This document shows, one piece after another, positions 7,875 through 16,570 of a DNA stretch of 64,000 bases. Numbering within the stretch: position 1 is the stretch's first letter; every line of letters starts with the position of its first letter. The stretch spans positions 310,001-374,000 of the forward strand of contig NZ_JBGCCT010000003.1 in assembly GCF_041260665.1 (NCBI RefSeq), written 5' to 3'. This stretch comes from Catenulispora sp. GP43. Its GTDB lineage: Bacteria > Actinomycetota > Actinomycetes > Streptomycetales > Catenulisporaceae. The position numbers and the translations under genes were made by a program. The notes under the pieces are model-generated. The model was not told where the DNA came from, made no database searches, and was given only the letters and a program-made list of their open reading frames with translations.

Positions 7875-7883
7875 GCCTGTGGA
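7835..7883. promoter_or_regulatory. DnaA-box cluster, nested palindrome outside oriC
   Basis: Contains TTATCCACA at 7835-7843 (+), TTATCCACA at 7856-7864 (+) and TTATCCCCA on the minus strand at 7866-7874. Two inverted repeats are nested: TCCACAGGC (7838-7846) with GCCTGTGGA (7875-7883), and inside them GCTTATCC (7854-7861) with GGATAAGC (7869-7876). The rhomboid stop codon is part of the third box. DnaA-box clusters away from oriC are known in Streptomyces to titrate DnaA; that role here is inference. The hairpin could also act as a terminator between the convergent rhomboid gene and crgA. Confidence 0.7.
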
Positions 7884-7943
7884 CGTTGTGTTAGGCAGCA
7901 GCCGGGCACGGTCGGTGACGACAGCACGCAGAACGCTCCGCCG

Positions 7944-8198
7944 CTACTTCCACTTCATGGACGCGATGAAGCCGGTGATGATCAGACCGAAGCCGACGGC
8001 CATGTTCCAGCCGCCCAGCGCCGACACCGGGTACGTCATGTTCGACAGGTAGTAGACGACTATCCACAGCAGGCCGAGCAGGAAGCACCCGACCATCAGC
8101 GGCAGCACGACCCGGTTCCCGGTGTCCAGCTTGATCGGCTGCTTCTTGTCCGGCGGCGGGGTGTACGCGGCCTTCTTGCGGACCTTCGACTCGGGCAC
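7944..8198 (-). CDS. crgA: Cell division protein CrgA
   Basis: 84 residues, two transmembrane helices (VVLPLMVGCFLLGLLWIVVYYL and GWNMAVGFGLIITGFIASM) after a basic N-terminus MPESKVRKKAAYTPPPDKKQ, the exact architecture of CrgA. In actinomycetes CrgA binds FtsZ-ring and septal peptidoglycan proteins and helps time septation. The short C-terminus KWK is normal. It is convergent with the rhomboid gene and divergent from the DUF881 gene, the same neighbourhood as in Mycobacterium and Streptomyces. Confidence 0.95.
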   Translation of the reverse strand: MPESKVRKKAAYTPPPDKKQPIKLDTGNRVVLPLMVGCFLLGLLWIVVYYLSNMTYPVSALGGWNMAVGFGLIITGFIASMKWK

Positions 8199-8276
8199 GG
8201 TTCACTCCTGGATTGCTCGGCTGCTGTGCGGCCTCGATCGGGCATGCGACAGGGTGCGTCCGATAGCGTATCCGCC

Positions 8277-9089
8277 ATGGCGTCAGGGCGCGATCAGCTG
8301 GACGAACCCGAAGCGGGAACCGGCCCGGAGCCGGCCGGCGGACGCGGGCCCCTCCGGCCCTCCCGGGTGGCTTGGCACACCGGGGTGGTGCTGGTGTTCG
8401 CCCTCGCCGGGGCGCTGTTCCTGACGGCCAGGGACACCGCGAACGGCCAGGGGGACATCCGGCCGGACCGGGGAGCGCAGCTCTCCGACGTGATCCGGGC
8501 GCAGAACGCCCACAACCAACAGCTTACCGAGCAGGTGGCGGCCCAGCGCGCGAACCAGGACGCGCTGACCCGGGCCCAGAGCGCCGACGCCCGCGTCAAG
8601 GCGGCCCAGGACCAGGCGGACGCGCTGGCCGGCCGGGTCGCCCTGACTCCGGTCAGCGGCTCGGCCCTGGCGGTGACCCTCAACGACGCCCCGCCGAACA
8701 CCCAGCCCGCCGCCGGGGCGCCGGCACCGCAGCCGGACTGGCTGATCATCCACCAGCAGGACGTGCAGGCCGTGGTGAACGCGTTGTGGGCCGGCGGCGC
8801 GACCGGGATCCAGCTCATGGACCAGCGCCTGGCCCCCACCTCGGCGGTGCGCTGCGTCGGGAACACCCTGCTGCTCCAGGGGCGTGTCTACTCCCCGCCC
8901 TACGTGATCACCGCGGTCGGCGACCCGACCAAGCTGCGCGCCTCGCTGCTGGCCGCCCCGGCCGTGCAGACCTACCTGGAATACGTCAGCGCATACGGCC
9001 TCGGTTGGGACGTGAAGGCACGCGATCGAGTGACACTCCCGGGCTACACCGGCCCGCTGGACGTGTCGTTCGCCTCCCCGGCCCAGTAA
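8277..9089 (+). CDS. DUF881 membrane-anchored coiled-coil protein
   Basis: 270 residues from the ATG at 8277. A disordered, charged N-terminus (about 1-38) leads to one transmembrane helix (WHTGVVLVFALAGALFLT), an extracytoplasmic coiled coil (about 70-125, heptad-like QLTEQVAAQRANQDALTRAQS) and the DUF881 domain with the typical block PDWLIIHQQDVQAVVNALW and GATGIQLMDQRL. The family sits next to crgA and a sortase or pabA in actinobacteria and is thought to act in division or envelope work; the biochemical role is unknown. 18 bases separate it from the sortase gene, so the two are probably cotranscribed. Confidence 0.88.
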   Translation: MASGRDQLDEPEAGTGPEPAGGRGPLRPSRVAWHTGVVLVFALAGALFLTARDTANGQGDIRPDRGAQLSDVIRAQNAHNQQLTEQVAAQRANQDALTRAQSADARVKAAQDQADALAGRVALTPVSGSALAVTLNDAPPNTQPAAGAPAPQPDWLIIHQQDVQAVVNALWAGGATGIQLMDQRLAPTSAVRCVGNTLLLQGRVYSPPYVITAVGDPTKLRASLLAAPAVQTYLEYVSAYGLGWDVKARDRVTLPGYTGPLDVSFASPAQ

Positions 9090-9107
9090 TGCCGACAAAC
9101 TGGCGGA

Positions 9108-9827
9108 ATGTGGGCTGACCGTGCGCGAACAGCGATCCGATCCGTCGGTGAGATCCTGATCACGCTCGGCATGGTGCTCTTCCTGTTCTGCGCCTACCAG
9201 CTCTTCTACACCAATGTGGTCGCCGACGAGGCGATGCAGTCCGAGGTCTCGGACCTGCACAAGCTGTGGGGCGAGACGCCGGCCGCGCGCTCCGCCGCGC
9301 CGGCGGCCACCGGCCCGTTCGACACCGCCGACAGCCACGGCACCGCCGGCGCCGCGTTCGCGATCCTGCACATCCCGCGGCTCGGCGACAAGTCGATCCC
9401 GGTCCTGCAGGGCACCACCCTGGACCTGTTGGGCCGCGGAGTCGGCCACTACAAGGACTCGGCCATGCCGGGCCTGGTCGGCAACTTCGCCGTCGCCGGG
9501 CACCGCAAGACGCACGGCGAACCCTTCCGCTACCTCGACGAGATGCGCGCCGGCGACCTGATCGTGGTCGAGACCGCCGACGCCTGGTACACCTACCGCG
9601 AGGACCGCGACCCGTTCATCGTCGACCCGACCGACCTCGGCGTCGTGGCCCCGGTCCCGGACCACCCGGGTGCGACGCCCTCCCGGAAACTGATCACGCT
9701 GACCACCTGCAACCCGTGGTGGGCCTCCACCCAGCGCATGATCGTCACCGGCGAGCTGATCGGCCGGCAGCCACGATCGGCTGGCGCGCCCCCGGCATTG
9801 ACGGTGAACGCCCCCAAGTTCCAATAG
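9108..9827 (+). CDS. srtE: Class E sortase
   Basis: 239 residues. One N-terminal transmembrane helix (ILITLGMVLFLFCAYQLF) anchors a sortase barrel. The catalytic residues are visible: His132 in VAGHRKT, Cys201 in TLTTCNPWW and Arg210 in STQRMIV. The TLTTC motif followed by NPWW is typical of class E sortases, which attach LAxTG-type proteins to the peptidoglycan of actinomycetes. A variable Ala/Thr-rich linker lies between helix and catalytic domain. The gene follows the DUF881 gene closely and precedes a small membrane protein and pabA, as in streptomycetes. Confidence 0.93.
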   Translation: MWADRARTAIRSVGEILITLGMVLFLFCAYQLFYTNVVADEAMQSEVSDLHKLWGETPAARSAAPAATGPFDTADSHGTAGAAFAILHIPRLGDKSIPVLQGTTLDLLGRGVGHYKDSAMPGLVGNFAVAGHRKTHGEPFRYLDEMRAGDLIVVETADAWYTYREDRDPFIVDPTDLGVVAPVPDHPGATPSRKLITLTTCNPWWASTQRMIVTGELIGRQPRSAGAPPALTVNAPKFQ

Positions 9828-9887
9828 GACTCTGGTAAAACCTCATAGAGAGCTCTATAGAGAAGTCTGTAGAGAGAGGAGTTGGCG

Positions 9888-10046
9888 ATGTACGCGTTTC
9901 TGTGGCGGCACCTTCCCGGGCCCGTCTACGCGAGGATCCTCATCGCCCTGGCCGTCGCGGCCTTGGTCGTGGTGCTCCTGTTCGGCTGGGTCTTCCCCTG
10001 GATCGAACCGCTGATGCCGTTCAGCGGCAACACCGTCTCCCAGTAG
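9888..10046 (+). CDS. Small single-helix membrane protein (52 aa)
   Basis: A short open frame with AGAGAGGAG 7 bases before the ATG. The protein is MYAFLWRHLPGPVYARILIA and onward: a basic-aromatic N-terminus, one long hydrophobic helix (ILIALAVAALVVVLLFGWVF), then a short tail PWIEPLMPFSG. Small proteins of this kind are found between the sortase and pabA genes in related genomes; function unknown. The 60 bases before it hold repeats of the type CTATAGAGA/CTGTAGAGA and the palindrome AGAGCTCT, possibly part of a promoter. Confidence 0.75.
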   Translation: MYAFLWRHLPGPVYARILIALAVAALVVVLLFGWVFPWIEPLMPFSGNTVSQ

Positions 10047-10075
10047 CCGCTCCCCGCTGCCGGTAGGCTCACCGC

Positions 10076-10711
10076 ATGGCAGCGCGGATCCTGGTCGTCG
10101 ACAACTACGACAGCTTCGTCTACAACCTCGTTCAGTACCTGTACCAGCTCGGCGCGGAGTGCGAGGTGGTGCGCAACGACGCGATCGGCGTCGAAGCCGC
10201 GCACGACTACGACGGCGTCCTGCTCTCTCCCGGCCCGGGAACGCCCGAGGAGGCCGGCATCTGCGTGAAGATGGTCGGCTACGCGGAGCAGCACCGGATC
10301 CCGGTCTTCGGCGTCTGTCTGGGCCTGCAGTCCATCGCGGTGGCGCACGGCGCCGTGGTCGGCCGCGCCCCGGAACTGCTGCACGGCAAGACCAGCACGG
10401 TCACGCACGACGGCGCGGGCGTCTTCCAGGGCCTTCCGGATCCGTTCACCGCCACGCGCTACCACTCGCTGGCCATAGAGCCCGACACGCTGCCGGCGGA
10501 CCTCGTCGTCACCGCGCGCACCGACTCCGGCGTCATCATGGGCATCCGGCACCCCGAACTCCCGGTCGAGGCGGTGCAGTTCCACCCCGAGTCCGTCCTC
10601 ACCGAGGGCGGGCACCGGATGCTGGCGAACTGGCTGACGGTATGCGGGGACGCCGGAGCGGTCGAGCGCTCCGCCGGACTCGCACCGGTGGTGCTGAGCG
10701 CAGCGAACTAG
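10076..10711 (+). CDS. pabA: Aminodeoxychorismate/anthranilate synthase glutaminase subunit
   Basis: 211 residues, class I glutamine amidotransferase that supplies ammonia to chorismate for p-aminobenzoate (folate) or anthranilate synthesis. Visible: DNYDSFVYNLVQYL at the N-terminus, oxyanion loop SPGPGTPEEAG, nucleophile Cys81 in GVCLGLQSIA, and His-x-Glu in QFHPESVLTEGG. Location next to pknB and the Fha cluster matches the gene called trpG or pabA in mycobacteria and streptomycetes; the synthase partner (component I) is not in the window, so substrate choice cannot be settled. Confidence 0.93.
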   Translation: MAARILVVDNYDSFVYNLVQYLYQLGAECEVVRNDAIGVEAAHDYDGVLLSPGPGTPEEAGICVKMVGYAEQHRIPVFGVCLGLQSIAVAHGAVVGRAPELLHGKTSTVTHDGAGVFQGLPDPFTATRYHSLAIEPDTLPADLVVTARTDSGVIMGIRHPELPVEAVQFHPESVLTEGGHRMLANWLTVCGDAGAVERSAGLAPVVLSAAN

Positions 10712-10721
10712 AGAACAGCGC

Positions 10722-10763
10722 ATAGCGAAGCCCCGCACGGAATTCCGTGCGGGGCTTCGCTAT
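10722..10763. terminator. Bidirectional terminator between pabA and pknB
   Basis: A perfect 42-base inverted repeat: arms beginning ATAGCGAAGCCCCGCACGG and returning as its exact complement around AATT. It lies 10 bases after the pabA stop and 12 bases after the pknB stop, so it can serve both converging genes. Confidence 0.9.
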
Positions 10764-10775
10764 AGCGGGAACCGC

Positions 10776-12875
10776 TTAGTTGCCGCCGCCCTTCTTGGAC
10801 GTCGACGGGTTGCTCGGGCAGCCCGGGGCCGACGGGTCGAAGTTGCAGATGGGGTTGTTCGACGAGGTCTGGCCGTTGCCCGGTCCGGACGTCGTCGTCG
10901 TGGGGTTGCCGCCCTGACAGGTCGGGTCCGACGGGTCGCACTGCTGCTGGGAGCTCGACGAACTGGTCGGCGGCGCCGGCGGCTGCGGCGCGTAGTAGAC
11001 CACGATCGGCGTGTCGGCGGGGTACTGGCCGTCCGGCGTCGGGCTGATCCGGGTCACGTCGCCGGGCTGCTGACCGTTGGCGGTGTTGTCGACCGTGGCC
11101 GTGACGTTGCTGAAGCCCTCGCCCTTGATCTGGTTGACGACGCCGCCGTACGGCTGGCCGGCGAAGTTCCCGGTGCTGAGCGTGGCCTTCGCCGGACCGC
11201 TGGAGACGATCCAGCCGATCTGGACCTTGGTCACGTCGGGGACCTGCTTGCCGTCGAGGATCGCGTTGTTGCTGCCGGCGTCGACCACGTCGATGATGTT
11301 GCCGCTCGGGACCTTGGGATCCGGCTGCGAGGTGATCAGCGGGTTGCTGAGGTCGAAGTGGGCACCGGTCAGGTACTGCCTCAGCTGGTCCTGGTTCATT
11401 CCGTTGAGGGTGGCCTTCTGCGGCACCGTGCCGTTCTGCGGGCCCAGCGACAGGCAGTAGGTGATCGGCCCCGGCTTCCCGTAGGTCCCGGCCGCCGGGT
11501 TCTGGGCGATGATCGTCCCGGCGTTCCCGGAGTGCACGTCGGTTCCGGCGGGGCAGTCCTTGCCGCTGCCGGCGGCCAGGCTGAACCCCGCGTAGTCCGG
11601 CTGCCCCAGCATTTGCTGCGCCTGCTGGACGTTCTTCACCCCGATGCCGAAGTCCGGCACCGCCTTGGAGTTGGCGTTGCCACCGGACTTCAGCAGCGAC
11701 TTGGCCAGCAGGACCGCGGCGATGACCGCCGCGATACCGGCCACGGCCAGGATGATGTACCCGGTCCGGCCGCTCTTCTCCGGCTCCGGAGGACGGCGCG
11801 GCTCAGCACGGCGCGGCGGGGCCGGCGGACGGCCCGAGTCCCCGTACTCGTCGTCGTAGCGCGCCGTGGCGGGCTGCTGGTAGCCGGTCGGCGCCTCGAC
11901 CGCGGGCATCGCCCGGGTCTGGCCGACCGCCGCCGCGGCACCCACCTGGCGCGGGTCCAGCCGCTGGGTCGGCATGTTCGCCGCGCCCAGCACCGCGGTC
12001 TGCGCCTCGGTCGGCCGGCCGTCGAGCACCCGCTCGATGTCGGCGCGCATCTCGGTGGCCGACTGGTATCGCGCATCGGCCGTCTTGGCCAGCGACTTCA
12101 GCACCACCGCGTCGATCGCCGGGCTGACCTCGGGGTCGTAGGACGACGGCGGCTGCGGCTCCTCGCGCACGTGCTGGTAGGCCACGGCCACCGGGGAGTC
12201 GCCGACGAACGGCGGCCGACCGGTGAGCAGCTCGAACATCAGGCAGCCGGTGGAGTACAGGTCGCTGCGGGCGTCCACGGTCTCGCCCTTGGCCTGCTCC
12301 GGCGAGAGGTACTGCGCGGTACCGATGACCGCGGCGGTCTGCGTCATCGTCATGCCGTTGTCGGCCATGGCCCGGGCGATGCCGAAGTCCATCACCTTCA
12401 CGGTGCCGGACCGGGTCAGCATGATGTTCGCGGGCTTGATGTCGCGGTGGATGATGCCGTTGCGGTGCGAGTAGTCCAGAGCCTGCAGCACGCCGGCGGT
12501 GATCTCCAGGGCCCGCTCGGGCAGCAGCCGGCGGCCGGAGTGCAGCAGGTCGCGCAGCGTGGAGCCGTCGGCGTACTCCATCACGATGTAGGGGACCGAG
12601 ACGCCGTTCTCGAAGTCCTCGCCGGTGTCGTAGATGGCCACGATCGCAGGGTGGTTGAGCGAGGCCGCGGACTGCGCCTCGCGGCGGAACCGCGCCTGGA
12701 ACGTGGGGTCGCGGGACAGGTCGGCACGCAGCGTCTTCACCGCGACCGTGCGGCCCAGGCGGGTGTCGCGGGCCATGAAGACCTCGGCCATCCCGCCTCG
12801 GCCCAGCACGGAGCCCAGCTCGTACCTGCCGCCGAGCCGCCGCGGCTGTTCCGCCCCGGGGTAGGTTCCGGACAT
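10776..12875 (-). CDS. pknB: PASTA-domain Ser/Thr protein kinase PknB
   Basis: 699 residues from the ATG at 12875, chosen because GGAG lies 7 bases upstream; the ATG at 12893 lacks a ribosome site. Kinase domain (about 15-285): Gly loop LGRGGMAEVF, Lys47 in AVKTL, HRDIKPAN (Asp145) and DFGIA. A Pro/Arg-rich juxtamembrane linker is followed by one transmembrane helix (about 372-396), then about three to four PASTA repeats that bind muropeptides outside the cell. The C-terminus is a Ser/Gln/Thr-rich tail. It is the last gene of the fhaA-fhaB-pstP-rodA-pbpA-pknB run, which controls growth and division by phosphorylation. Confidence 0.95.
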   Translation of the reverse strand: MSGTYPGAEQPRRLGGRYELGSVLGRGGMAEVFMARDTRLGRTVAVKTLRADLSRDPTFQARFRREAQSAASLNHPAIVAIYDTGEDFENGVSVPYIVMEYADGSTLRDLLHSGRRLLPERALEITAGVLQALDYSHRNGIIHRDIKPANIMLTRSGTVKVMDFGIARAMADNGMTMTQTAAVIGTAQYLSPEQAKGETVDARSDLYSTGCLMFELLTGRPPFVGDSPVAVAYQHVREEPQPPSSYDPEVSPAIDAVVLKSLAKTADARYQSATEMRADIERVLDGRPTEAQTAVLGAANMPTQRLDPRQVGAAAAVGQTRAMPAVEAPTGYQQPATARYDDEYGDSGRPPAPPRRAEPRRPPEPEKSGRTGYIILAVAGIAAVIAAVLLAKSLLKSGGNANSKAVPDFGIGVKNVQQAQQMLGQPDYAGFSLAAGSGKDCPAGTDVHSGNAGTIIAQNPAAGTYGKPGPITYCLSLGPQNGTVPQKATLNGMNQDQLRQYLTGAHFDLSNPLITSQPDPKVPSGNIIDVVDAGSNNAILDGKQVPDVTKVQIGWIVSSGPAKATLSTGNFAGQPYGGVVNQIKGEGFSNVTATVDNTANGQQPGDVTRISPTPDGQYPADTPIVVYYAPQPPAPPTSSSSSQQQCDPSDPTCQGGNPTTTTSGPGNGQTSSNNPICNFDPSAPGCPSNPSTSKKGGGN

Positions 12876-13070
12876 CTCATCGCTCCAGCTCATCGATCGT
12901 CGCGCGGGTGGCGCGGCGGTCTGACATCGTCTCAGTCGAAAACTTGCTTCCGGCAGTATCCCCCGAACCGGCTCCCGCGCCAGACCGCCCGCCGGAATCG
13001 CCCTCGGACCGGCCCTCCCGCTACCCGGGCCGGCCGGTCCGACACGCCACCCGGGCCCGTCCCGTCACTT

Positions 13071-14546
13071 CTAGCTCATGCCGAGCGCCGCCTTCAGCAC
13101 CGCCTGGGCCGTGGGGCCGGCGAATCCGACGCCGCTGATATCGCTGCGGATGGAGGGGTCGTTGGACTCGACCATGACCGCCACCGCGACCTTCTTGCCG
13201 TTGGCGCTGCCGTAGCAGACGAACCAGGCCAGCGGGTTCTGGCCCTGCCCGCGCTGCGCGGTACCGGTCTTGGCGCCCATGTGGATGCCGGGGATGCCAG
13301 CGTGCTGCGCGGTGCCGTTGGCCACCACGTTCTGCATCATGTCGTCGAGCGTGGCCGCGGTCGCCGGGCTCATGGCCTGGCTGAGCTCGTGCTGGTGGTC
13401 CGACCCCTTGTAGGTGACGTGGCCGTTGGGCGCGGTCTCCTTGTCCACCAGGTAGGGCTGCATGATCGTGCCGCCGTTGGCCACCGAGGCCGCGATCATC
13501 GCCGCCTGCAGCGGAGTGACCTGGGTGTCGCCCTGGCCGATCGAGTCCTGCGCCAGACCCAGGGTGTTGCTGCCGATGCTCGCCACCGACGGGAAGTTCG
13601 ACTGCGCCACCGCCAGCGGGATCTTCAGGCTCGGGTCGTTGAAGCCGAACTTCGAGGCGTAGGAGGACATCACCTGCGAGCCCAGCTTGGCGCCGACGAA
13701 GCCGTAGACGGAGTTGCAGGACTGGGCCAGCGCGGTCTTCAGGTCGGTGCCCGGGCAGGGGCCGTCCTCGTTGGGCAGGTTGTAGCCGGAGCCCGGGACG
13801 GAGTAGGAGTTGGGGTCGGCACCGGTCGGGCCGGTCTCGGTGAACTGGCCGGAGTCCAGGGCCGCGGCCGCGGTGACGATCTTGAACACCGAGCCGGGCG
13901 GGTAGTTCTCCTGGATAGCGTGGTTCAGGTCCGGCTTGTCCTTCTGCGACTCCAGGGCCTTGCCCGCGGCCGAGGAGGTGTCGCCGTCGTTCGACGCTAT
14001 CCCGTTGGGGTCGAAGGTCGGGTTGGAGTACATCGCCAGGATCGCGCCGGTGGTCGGGTCCAGCGCCACCACCGAGCCGCTGCGGCCGTTCAGCCCCTTG
14101 ATGGCGGCCTGCTGCACCGCGTTCTGCAGCGTGAGCTGGACGTCGCCGCCCTTCTTGGACTTGCCGGTCAGCGTGTCCATGAAGTTGGCCACGGACTCGG
14201 AGCTGTCAGTACCCGCGAGGTAGCCGTCCAGGACGGACTCTATGTCCCGGGAGCCGTAGCCGATCGACTTCCAGCCGGTGACGTTGGCGTAGTCGGACTT
14301 CAGCGGGTACGTGCGCTGGTACTTGTAGGACAGACCGCCGGAGGGGACCGAGTCCGCGATGACGGTGCCGTCCGCGGTGAGGATCTTGCCCCGCGGATAG
14401 GCGAAGGCGTCCAGCAGGGTGCGCTGGTTGCCGGCCCGGGCCTTGTAGCTGTCGGCGTTGACCACCTGCAGGTAGTTGGAGCTCACGAGCAGGCTGGCGA
14501 TGAGCAGGAAGCAGAACAGGGCCACCCGCCTGATGGGCTGGTTCAC
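13071..14546 (-). CDS. pbpA: Class B penicillin-binding protein (transpeptidase)
   Basis: 491 residues. A short cytoplasmic end and one transmembrane helix (VALFCFLLIASLLVSSNYLQ), a dimerisation domain, then the penicillin-binding domain with all three motifs: SxxK in GSVFKIVT, SxN in AQSCNSVYG and KTG in GAKTGTAQ. It crosslinks peptidoglycan outside the membrane and is the partner of the RodA/FtsW glycosyltransferase encoded just before it; the two genes overlap by 4 bases. The 195 bases between pbpA and pknB hold no clear signal. Confidence 0.95.
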   Translation of the reverse strand: MNQPIRRVALFCFLLIASLLVSSNYLQVVNADSYKARAGNQRTLLDAFAYPRGKILTADGTVIADSVPSGGLSYKYQRTYPLKSDYANVTGWKSIGYGSRDIESVLDGYLAGTDSSESVANFMDTLTGKSKKGGDVQLTLQNAVQQAAIKGLNGRSGSVVALDPTTGAILAMYSNPTFDPNGIASNDGDTSSAAGKALESQKDKPDLNHAIQENYPPGSVFKIVTAAAALDSGQFTETGPTGADPNSYSVPGSGYNLPNEDGPCPGTDLKTALAQSCNSVYGFVGAKLGSQVMSSYASKFGFNDPSLKIPLAVAQSNFPSVASIGSNTLGLAQDSIGQGDTQVTPLQAAMIAASVANGGTIMQPYLVDKETAPNGHVTYKGSDHQHELSQAMSPATAATLDDMMQNVVANGTAQHAGIPGIHMGAKTGTAQRGQGQNPLAWFVCYGSANGKKVAVAVMVESNDPSIRSDISGVGFAGPTAQAVLKAALGMS

Positions 14547-16570
14547 GGTCCGTACCTCCGCTCAGACGGGCCCGGCCGGCCCGGCGCGTCACCCGGGTTC
14601 GCCCCGGGTGCCGGGGTCGGCCGCGTCCGCACGTCTTCGTCCTCTTCGTCGTCTTCGAACACCGGGGTATAGGACTCCGTTGACCCGTGTTCCGGTTCCG
14701 ACCTCGGCTGGGATGTGGCCTGGATCGCTTGGGTCGCCTCCGCTGCGCGCAGCATCGTCTGCTCTCCGTAACCGCGGGGCTGGGAGGGGACGGCCTGCGT
14801 CACATCGCCGGCACCGGCCGCCGCCGCGGCGTTCGCCTGGCGCACCGGCATCGGCTCGGTGGGGTCGGTCGCGCCCGGAGGCGTCGGCCCGGCAGGTCCG
14901 CCGGGTCCACCGGGGCCACCGGGTCCGCCGGGGCCGAACCCGCTCTGGGCCAAGCCGCTCTGCTCAAGACCGGTCTGTCCGAGACCCGGCTGGGCCAGTG
15001 GGTGCGGCCGGGCGGGACCGCCGGGACCGCCGGGACCGGCGGGACCCTGCGGCGGCGCGGGCTGCGCGTGCCGGCCCGGAGTGGCGTTCGACGGCATCTT
15101 CTGGGCGGCGGCCAGGCGCATGGCCCGCAGCTCGTCGTCGGACAGCGGGATCGCCGGCGGCAGCGGACGCCGCGCGGAGTCGGACAACCGGATCAGCAGC
15201 GCGACCACGACCCAGTTCGCCACCAGCGCCGAACCACCGGCGGCCAGGAACGGCATCGGCAGACCGGTCAGCGGGATGACGCGCATGACGCCGCCGGCGG
15301 TGATGAACACCTGGAGCGCGAACGTCACGGACAGACCGGCGGCCAGCAGCTTGCCGTAGTTGTCGCGGATCAGCAGCGCGGTCTTGAAACCGCGCATCAC
15401 GAACAGCGTGTAGACCATCATCAGCGCGAACAGCCCGACCATGCCGAGCTCCTCGCCGACCGTGACCAGGATGAAGTCGGCGTTCTTGGCGAACCCGACC
15501 AGCCAGGGCCGGCCCTGGTCCAGGCCCTTGCCGAAGATGCCGCCGGTGGCGAAGCCGTAGATGGACTGCGAGATCTGGTCCGAGGGGCAGTTCTTCCCGC
15601 CCGCCTGGGCACAGATCTCGCCGTTGAACGGGTGCAGCCAGTTGTTCACGCGCGCCTGGACGTGCGGCACCGTCGTGGCGATGAACACAGCGCCGCCGAC
15701 GAACGCGGTGACACCGAAGACCAGCCACGAGGTCCGCTCGGTCGCGATGTACAGCAGCACCACGAAGGCGCCGAAGAACATCAGCGAGACACCGAGGTCG
15801 GTCTCGAAGACCAGGATGAGCATCGCCAGGACCCAGCAGACCGCGATCGGCCCCATGTCGCGGCCGCGCGGGATGTTCAGGCCGAAGACGCGGCGCGAGG
15901 CCACCCGCAGCGCGTCGCGCTTGGCCATCAGGAACGCGGCGAAGAACGACACCAGCAGCAGCTTGCCGAACTCGGCCGGCTGGATCGAGACCCCGCCGGG
16001 GAAGCGGATCCAGCTCTTGGCGCCGTTGGCGCTGGAGATCGAGGCCGGCAGCACGGCCGGGATCGCGACCAGGAACAGGCCGGTGACCATCGAGATGTAC
16101 GCGTAGCGCTGCAGGATCCGGTGGTCCTTGACGAACAGCAGGAACAGGGCCAGGGCGATGATGCCCAGCGCGGTGTACATCAGCTGGTTCGTCGTGGACC
16201 CGCTGGGCGGGGTGTGGTACTTCGTCGGGTCCAGCTTGTGCAGCGCCTGGAACCGCTCGGAGTCGTAGATGTCCAGGCGGTGGATCAGCACCAGGCCGAT
16301 GCCGTTGAGGAAGATCGCCAGCGGCAGGAAAAGCGGGTCGGCGTAGGGCGCGGCATAGCGGATCAGCAGGTTGGCGACGATCACCACCGCCGCCAGGCCC
16401 GCGCCGTAGCCCCACATGCCGGCCGGCAGCTTGCCGTTGTCGGCCAGGCCCACGTTGGCGTACGCGAACATGGCGACGGCCACCGCGAACAGACTGAGCA
16501 GGAGCTCAGTGTTGCGGCGCTTGGGGATCAGCGGTTCTTCGGGCCGGGGCGGGGCGGCTGACATCGACAC
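14543..16570 (-). CDS. rodA: RodA/FtsW-family peptidoglycan glycosyltransferase with long tail
   Basis: 675 residues. Residues about 20-470 form the multi-spanning SEDS domain (GMWGYGAGLAAVVIVANLLI; the conserved loop GGVSIQPAEFGKLL; FILVTVGEELGMVG; a GGSALVANW end). It polymerises lipid II at the cell surface with PbpA. The C-terminal ~180 residues are cytoplasmic and low complexity, rich in Gly-Pro (GPGGPGGPARPHP, repeated GLxQxG units), far longer than in most RodA proteins. GTG 16570 overlaps the pstP stop by one base (TAGTG); ATG 16564 is an alternative. Confidence 0.93.
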   Translation of the reverse strand: MSMSAAPPRPEEPLIPKRRNTELLLSLFAVAVAMFAYANVGLADNGKLPAGMWGYGAGLAAVVIVANLLIRYAAPYADPLFLPLAIFLNGIGLVLIHRLDIYDSERFQALHKLDPTKYHTPPSGSTTNQLMYTALGIIALALFLLFVKDHRILQRYAYISMVTGLFLVAIPAVLPASISSANGAKSWIRFPGGVSIQPAEFGKLLLVSFFAAFLMAKRDALRVASRRVFGLNIPRGRDMGPIAVCWVLAMLILVFETDLGVSLMFFGAFVVLLYIATERTSWLVFGVTAFVGGAVFIATTVPHVQARVNNWLHPFNGEICAQAGGKNCPSDQISQSIYGFATGGIFGKGLDQGRPWLVGFAKNADFILVTVGEELGMVGLFALMMVYTLFVMRGFKTALLIRDNYGKLLAAGLSVTFALQVFITAGGVMRVIPLTGLPMPFLAAGGSALVANWVVVALLIRLSDSARRPLPPAIPLSDDELRAMRLAAAQKMPSNATPGRHAQPAPPQGPAGPGGPGGPARPHPLAQPGLGQTGLEQSGLAQSGFGPGGPGGPGGPGGPAGPTPPGATDPTEPMPVRQANAAAAAGAGDVTQAVPSQPRGYGEQTMLRAAEATQAIQATSQPRSEPEHGSTESYTPVFEDDEEDEDVRTRPTPAPGANPGDAPGRPGPSERRYGP

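Noticed and set aside
11358..14672. A 1104-residue plus-strand frame opposite pknB and pbpA
   Set aside because: Antisense to two clearly conserved genes; composition is Arg/Gly/His-rich as expected from reading a GC-rich gene backwards.
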